Assembly: GCA_029068665.1 (NCBI GenBank)
Contig: JAIECC010000223.1
Location: forward strand, 1 to 9,853
Source of the DNA: Lachnospiraceae bacterium
GTDB taxonomy: Bacteria; Bacillota; Clostridia; Lachnospirales; Lachnospiraceae
Length of the DNA: 9,853 nt
Direction: 5' to 3'
Of the stretch, positions 6,629 through 9,853 are shown piece after piece. The notes beneath the pieces are model-generated. The model was not told the origin of the DNA and made no database searches. It saw nothing but the letters and a program-made list of their open reading frames with translations. The stretch's first letter is position 1. Each line of letters begins with the position of its first letter. The position numbers were made by a program, and so were the translations under genes.

Positions 6629-7657
6629 TTACATCCTGCTTACCCGAAGCAGAACTTCTATTACAATTGCAAAAACCACACAAATACCGATGGCAATTCC
6701 TAAAGCAGGATTCATAATTCGCACTTTATCTGCCGCCATTGCCTGCTTCTGTTCCGGACTTTTCTTCATGAACATCCCTTTTAAGATCAACTGCCGTTTA
6801 TTCAGATATGCAATCAGGTAAATCAATAATCCTGCCAGTGCAAGTCCTATGATTGCGGGAATCAGCATGATAGCTCCCAGCATAAGCATCTCCCCCGGTG
6901 TAGAAGAAGCCGTGCTCTGACCAACATTCATCAAAGCATCCATATCCTGCTGGGTCAGACCCGCCTGCTCCAGAGTCATACCATTTTGCTCTAACAGATT
7001 CATATACCATTCTGCAAACTTCGGCAGCAAATATAAAAGAGAAATGGAGGTTCCATTAAATATGAAGTGTACCAGCATGGTAGAAATGATACTTCCGCTG
7101 GCTTCTAAAATAATTCCCATCAGAATTCCCAATACCAATGCATATGCTATCTGATTCAGGTTCATATGCATGCAGCCAAAGCAGACGGCAGAAAACAAAA
7201 TTGCCGGCCAGGGATTACTATCCCGATGAAAGCTGTTTAATAGTACACCCCGGAAGGTAATCTCCTCTGTCAATGCCGGTAACACTGCCATCAGAGATAA
7301 GCCTGCAATATATGGCAGTTCTTCTGCAATACTTCCCATAGTACCGGAAATCATATTAGTAGAAAATGCCATACTGAATGCATTGATACAGGTTAGCAAT
7401 GGATTCAGCAGGTAAGTTACCGGAATGATCAGCAGGACAGACCAGAAATTCACTTTGCGAAACCGAATTAATTCAAAAAAGTTCTGTTTTGTAATAATCG
7501 TATAGAGGATTACCGGTATAATAATACATGCCTGAGGTGCTAAAATACTGGCAAATGTAGGTAAGCCGCTAAAATCCAAAAACTGAAGTGTAATATTAAT
7601 CAGTACAAGAACCAGAAACAAAATACCGGCTCCCAGTACCATCTTTTTCTTTTCCAT
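6629..7657 (-). CDS. CPBP-family intramembrane glutamic protease (Abi/Rce1-like), 342 aa
   Basis: Polytopic membrane protein of the CPBP family (CAAX protease and bacteriocin-processing; Abi/Rce1-like). Counted from the chosen start, the three family motifs are complete: EEITFR (131-136), the FGCMH block with H164, and HFIFN with H197 and N201. The active site therefore looks intact. About eight hydrophobic helices are visible. After the core, a polar stretch of about 40 residues (roughly 214-254) precedes two further hydrophobic helices, so the protein is longer than a minimal CPBP domain. The ATG at 7657 is preferred because GGGAG (7666-7670) lies 8 nt upstream; the open frame extends to a TTG at 7693 that lacks as good a site. 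It lies 80 nt downstream of ridA on the same strand, with no terminator between. Substrate unknown; in Gram-positives relatives act in peptide maturation, immunity or membrane protein cleavage. Confidence 0.9.
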   Translation of the reverse strand: MEKKKMVLGAGILFLVLVLINITLQFLDFSGLPTFASILAPQACIIIPVILYTIITKQNFFELIRFRKVNFWSVLLIIPVTYLLNPLLTCINAFSMAFSTNMISGTMGSIAEELPYIAGLSLMAVLPALTEEITFRGVLLNSFHRDSNPWPAILFSAVCFGCMHMNLNQIAYALVLGILMGIILEASGSIISTMLVHFIFNGTSISLLYLLPKFAEWYMNLLEQNGMTLEQAGLTQQDMDALMNVGQSTASSTPGEMLMLGAIMLIPAIIGLALAGLLIYLIAYLNKRQLILKGMFMKKSPEQKQAMAADKVRIMNPALGIAIGICVVFAIVIEVLLRVSRM

Positions 7658-7678
7658 AATCATTTCTCCCAACGTATC

Positions 7679-7709
7679 CTTCTTGATTCTCAAGTACGTT
7701 CCTTCGTAC
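7679..7709 (-). other. Two small hairpins between ridA and the CPBP gene
   Basis: On the minus strand, AGGTACG pairs with CGTACTT (core GTACG/CGTAC at 7694-7698 and 7705-7709) around a 6-nt loop AAGGAA. It overlaps a second small hairpin, CTTGA-GAA-TCAAG (about 7681-7693). Neither is followed by a T-run, so they are not terminators. Processing or stabilisation of a ridA-CPBP mRNA is possible, and chance is also possible. Confidence 0.25.
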
Positions 7710-7737
7710 CTGTTCCTTCTGCATCAGATGAAGCGTA

Positions 7738-8121
7738 TTAATCTTCTTTTAATGCAATGGCTTCAATTTCAATCAATACATCCTTCGGCAGTCTTGCCAC
7801 TTCCACACAGGACCGTGCCGGACACTCTCCCTTAAAAAAGCCGGAATAGATTTCATTGATAGTCCCGAAATCTTCCATATTCTTGATAAATACCGTAGTC
7901 TTAATTACACTTTCACAGCTGGAGCCTGCTGCCTTTAATAAAGCTGCAAGGTTGCCAATTGCCTGCTTTGCCTGAACCGTAATATCACCCTCTACCAGCG
8001 TGTTCGTTGCCGGATCGATTGGAATCACTCCTGATGTAAAAATCATTCCATTTACCTCAATGGCCTGTGAGTATGGTCCGATTGCTGCCGGAGCCTTATC
8101 TGTAGAAATAACTGTTTTCAT
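7738..8121 (-). CDS. ridA: RidA family enamine/imine deaminase (127 aa)
   Basis: RidA hydrolyses reactive enamine/imine intermediates such as 2-aminoacrylate, released by PLP enzymes like threonine/serine dehydratase, to a keto acid and ammonia. This protects PLP enzymes; the family forms cytosolic homotrimers. The protein aligns over its full length with E. coli RidA: Y17 and S30, N89, and the signature PARSCVEVARLPKD (101-114) with R103 and C105, followed by E118 near the C-terminus. The counterpart of the catalytic arginine (R105 in E. coli) is R103, so an active deaminase is likely. The ATG at 8121 is chosen because GGAGG (8130-8134) is 8 nt upstream; an in-frame ATG at 8136 overlaps that site and would leave no ribosome binding site. 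The length fits the family (about 126-130 aa). No dehydratase gene is nearby. Confidence 0.95.
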   Translation of the reverse strand: MKTVISTDKAPAAIGPYSQAIEVNGMIFTSGVIPIDPATNTLVEGDITVQAKQAIGNLAALLKAAGSSCESVIKTTVFIKNMEDFGTINEIYSGFFKGECPARSCVEVARLPKDVLIEIEAIALKED

Positions 8122-8148
8122 TTTCTTGTCCTCCATCTTTCTTTTTCT

Positions 8149-8181
8149 ATTATATATAAGATAAATTCATCCATTCGTCAA
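8149..8181 (-). promoter_or_regulatory. Sigma-A promoter of ridA
   Basis: On the minus strand, TTGACG (8176-8181, 5/6) is followed after 17 nt by TATATA (8153-8158). The run continues into a perfect TATAAT at 8149-8154, which would need a 21-nt spacer from this -35. Transcription would begin roughly 8142-8146, giving a short leader before the ridA ribosome binding site. This makes ridA independent of the cvfB transcript upstream. Confidence 0.7.
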
Positions 8182-8192
8182 CAATTCTATCG

Positions 8193-8221
8193 CAAATATC
8201 AAAGCCTTACCTTAACGTCAA
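8193..8221 (-). promoter_or_regulatory. Second, upstream promoter-like element for ridA
   Basis: A second TTGACG (8216-8221) lies exactly 40 bp upstream of the first and is again followed after 17 nt by a -10-like hexamer, TATTTG (8193-8198, 4/6). It may be a weaker tandem promoter, or the repeated TTGACG may mark a binding site. Confidence 0.35.
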
Positions 8222-8232
8222 TCGCCAGGCCA

Positions 8233-9066
8233 CTACTTCTTACGAATCTCCTGCTCCGTAATTTCAATCTGCCCTTCCTTTAGCAGCCTGCCAATGGCAC
8301 GCTTGAATTCATTTTTACTCATACTGAATTCCTGCCGGATTCGTTCCGGGGAAGCTTTATCCGTAAACGGAAGCACTCCGTTTAACTCTTCCAGTCTTTG
8401 CAGGATAATGTCCCGGTCAACATCCATCTGAAGATGAGCCGGACGACGGACACTCAAATCCATCTTGCCATCTTCCCGCACATTCAGAACTCTGCCTTCC
8501 ACCTTATCTCCCACCTGAATTCTGTGAAAGATTTCATTTTTCGGAATCAGACCGGAATATCGCCCGTCTACAATTACAAATGCACCCATATGATCCTTAT
8601 ATTCATATACCACACCCCGAAAAGCATCATCCTTTGCATAAGGAGGCTGGATATCTAAATGGGAATATAGCCGCATGGTGACGCAAAGCCGCTCACTTTT
8701 GTCCACATACATATAAACCGGATATTCTTCTCCAACAGAGACCTGCGTGGTCTGTTCCTTAAAAGGAAGCAATACATCCCGTTCCAATCCGCAGTCCATA
8801 AATGCACCAATACTACTTACACTTACTACCTTCAGACTGCCGATTTCTCCCACTGTCAGCTTGGGATGATTTACAGTTGCAATTTTCCGGTCTTGAGAAT
8901 CCCGATAGATAAATACTTCTATCTCATCTCCGGTCTTCAAGTCTTCCGGCACCTGCTTTCTTGGAAGCAATACGTCCTCTTCCGAGTCTTCCTGCTCTCC
9001 AAGGTAAACACCAAAATCCTTACTGCGAATTATTTTTAGCGTCTGCCATTTTCCTACTTCTATCAT
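8233..9066 (-). CDS. S1 RNA-binding protein, CvfB/YitL family (277 aa)
   Basis: Related to S. aureus CvfB and B. subtilis YitL: cytosolic proteins with several S1 (OB-fold) modules and a C-terminal winged helix, which bind RNA and in S. aureus influence virulence gene expression. Three S1-like modules are visible at about residues 1-65, 70-132 and 146-207. The third is the most typical, with GVVYEYKDHMGAFV, then GLIPKNEI and VGDKVEGRVLNVREDGKMDLS. A helical winged-helix segment follows (about 216-277, ending SKNEFKRAIGRLLKEGQI). The ATG overlaps the thioesterase stop as ATGA (9063-9066); AAGGA (9074-9078) lies 7 nt upstream, inside the thioesterase gene, so coupled translation is likely. No terminator follows its stop. 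Its RNA target is unknown. Confidence 0.9.
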   Translation of the reverse strand: MIEVGKWQTLKIIRSKDFGVYLGEQEDSEEDVLLPRKQVPEDLKTGDEIEVFIYRDSQDRKIATVNHPKLTVGEIGSLKVVSVSSIGAFMDCGLERDVLLPFKEQTTQVSVGEEYPVYMYVDKSERLCVTMRLYSHLDIQPPYAKDDAFRGVVYEYKDHMGAFVIVDGRYSGLIPKNEIFHRIQVGDKVEGRVLNVREDGKMDLSVRRPAHLQMDVDRDIILQRLEELNGVLPFTDKASPERIRQEFSMSKNEFKRAIGRLLKEGQIEITEQEIRKK

Positions 9067-9791
9067 TTTTTATTCCTTCCTGTCATCTCCAGTACAAATT
9101 CCGTACTCACATGCATATCACCTGCTTCATCATAGAAGGCCACAAAGCACTGGTTTTCTTCCCATGCCCGTTTTACCACCATGGTTTCTCCTACCTGCAT
9201 CTGCTTCCGATAATCCACACGAATTCGCTTTACTTCCTGCTGCACCGGAATATAATCACAAGCCAAATCTACATACATGGCATTATTCATATGCTGATAC
9301 ATATCTGCATGGTGACTATATACCGGAATCCGGTCAACCTCTTCCATTTGCGCAGGAAGAGTAATCTTTCTCGGCAGATATTCCATATCCAGCTTTGGTT
9401 CAAATCCGTATTTTTCCACTTCTTCCTCCTGGACTTTTGCCGGCTTCATCTCTTCGATATCCGTATGCAGCCAAATAGCATATGCCTTTACCAGAATCTC
9501 ACCGTTTTCTGCCATCATATCATAATTCCGGTATCCAAACGCCCCTTTGAAATCAAAGGGCCAGGTACGAATCACCACTCTTTCATTATATTCCGGTAGC
9601 CGTTCAATCTCAATCTGCCATGAAGTCAGCAGCCATGCCAGCTTTCGGGGTGCCAGATAAGGGATACCAACCCCCAAAGATTCTGAGTGTTCAATGCTGG
9701 AATCCTGAAAGTACTTTGGCAGTTCATATAAACGAAGCTTATTGTCCTTTCCGATATCACTGAACTGTACCCGCAACGATACTTCATACAT
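9063..9791 (-). CDS. Acyl-ACP thioesterase, FatA/FatB-like double hotdog (242 aa)
   Basis: Predicted to hydrolyse acyl-acyl carrier protein to free fatty acid and ACP in the cytosol. Two hotdog folds are inferred: residues 1-130, with the central-helix block YFQDSSIEHSESLG (27-40) and the WPFDFKGAFGYRNY strand pair, and 150-240, with HHADMYQHMNNAMYV (160-174). The D-x-N-x-H-x-N-N block of plant FatB corresponds here to D163, Y165, H167, N169 and N170. The later YRREC block corresponds to YRKQM (194-198). Thus the Asn and Glu reported as important in FatB appear replaced by Tyr and Gln, while Asp and His remain. The ATG at 9791 has AGGAG (9801-9805) 9 nt upstream. The gene overlaps the CvfB-like gene by 4 nt and is first in that pair within the window. 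Chain-length preference cannot be read from sequence; the family assignment is firm, the activity less so. Confidence 0.88.
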   Translation of the reverse strand: MYEVSLRVQFSDIGKDNKLRLYELPKYFQDSSIEHSESLGVGIPYLAPRKLAWLLTSWQIEIERLPEYNERVVIRTWPFDFKGAFGYRNYDMMAENGEILVKAYAIWLHTDIEEMKPAKVQEEEVEKYGFEPKLDMEYLPRKITLPAQMEEVDRIPVYSHHADMYQHMNNAMYVDLACDYIPVQQEVKRIRVDYRKQMQVGETMVVKRAWEENQCFVAFYDEAGDMHVSTEFVLEMTGRNKK

Positions 9792-9853
9792 GTTTGATCA
9801 CTCCTATATTCCGTTCTTACAAATCTGAGCCGGATACTAAATAAAATATACTA

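Noticed and set aside
7658..7693. TTG start at 7693 for the CPBP protease
   Set aside because: The ATG at 7657 has GGGAG at 8 nt spacing; the extension is charged and precedes the first hydrophobic helix without family support.
8197..8230. GCCT/AGGC pairing after cvfB as a terminator
   Set aside because: Only a 4-bp stem with a long loop and no T-run on the minus strand.
8961..9599. 212-residue plus-strand open frame opposite the thioesterase and CvfB-like genes
   Set aside because: Antisense to two clearly conserved genes; composition is rich in His, Ile, Phe and Leu as expected for a shadow frame, with no ribosome binding site.

Overview
The window looks like core chromosome of a low-to-moderate GC Firmicute, most likely a Clostridia/Lachnospiraceae-type bacterium. 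The reasons are consensus AGGAGG-type ribosome binding sites, sigma-A promoters with 17-nt spacers, an FtsH with the HEIGH zinc motif and clear similarity to clostridial FtsH, a 535-residue CTP synthase, and a YitL/CvfB-type S1 protein. The taxonomic call is inference from protein character. No tRNA, rRNA, CRISPR array, insertion sequence or phage gene was seen.

Layout, left to right. Positions 52-2433 (minus): a large two-module FtsX/MacB-type ABC transporter permease. A ribosome binding site at the very left edge shows that another gene follows it, beyond the window. Positions 2434-2641: the permease leader, with interleaved inverted repeats, and the intrinsic terminator of ftsH. Positions 2642-4624 (minus): ftsH, the membrane AAA+ zinc protease. 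Positions 4625-4962: a 338-bp divergent regulatory region. It holds a near-perfect sigma-A promoter for pyrG, a terminator-like hairpin (probable attenuator) in the pyrG leader, a candidate ftsH promoter overlapping a dyad, and a possible second upstream promoter. Positions 4963-6570 (plus): pyrG, CTP synthase, ending at a symmetrical terminator shared with the convergent gene. Positions 6629-7657 (minus): a CPBP-family membrane protease. Positions 7738-8121 (minus): RidA enamine/imine deaminase, with tandem promoter-like elements upstream. Positions 8233-9066 and 9063-9791 (minus): an S1-domain CvfB/YitL-like protein, overlapped by 4 nt by the upstream acyl-ACP thioesterase gene.

Functionally this is a set of housekeeping units and not one pathway: envelope transport, membrane protein quality control, pyrimidine nucleotide synthesis, metabolite damage control, RNA-linked regulation and acyl-chain release. 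Two links are physical. The thioesterase and CvfB-like genes overlap and are probably translationally coupled. RidA and the CPBP protease lie on one strand with no terminator between them.

I found no convincing unknown multi-gene system. The observations most worth following up are in the non-coding DNA and in one active site: the pyrG leader hairpin, whose start does not fit the known G-run mechanism; the A-B-A'-B' fold in the permease leader; and the thioesterase, in which two catalytic positions known from plant FatB appear substituted.
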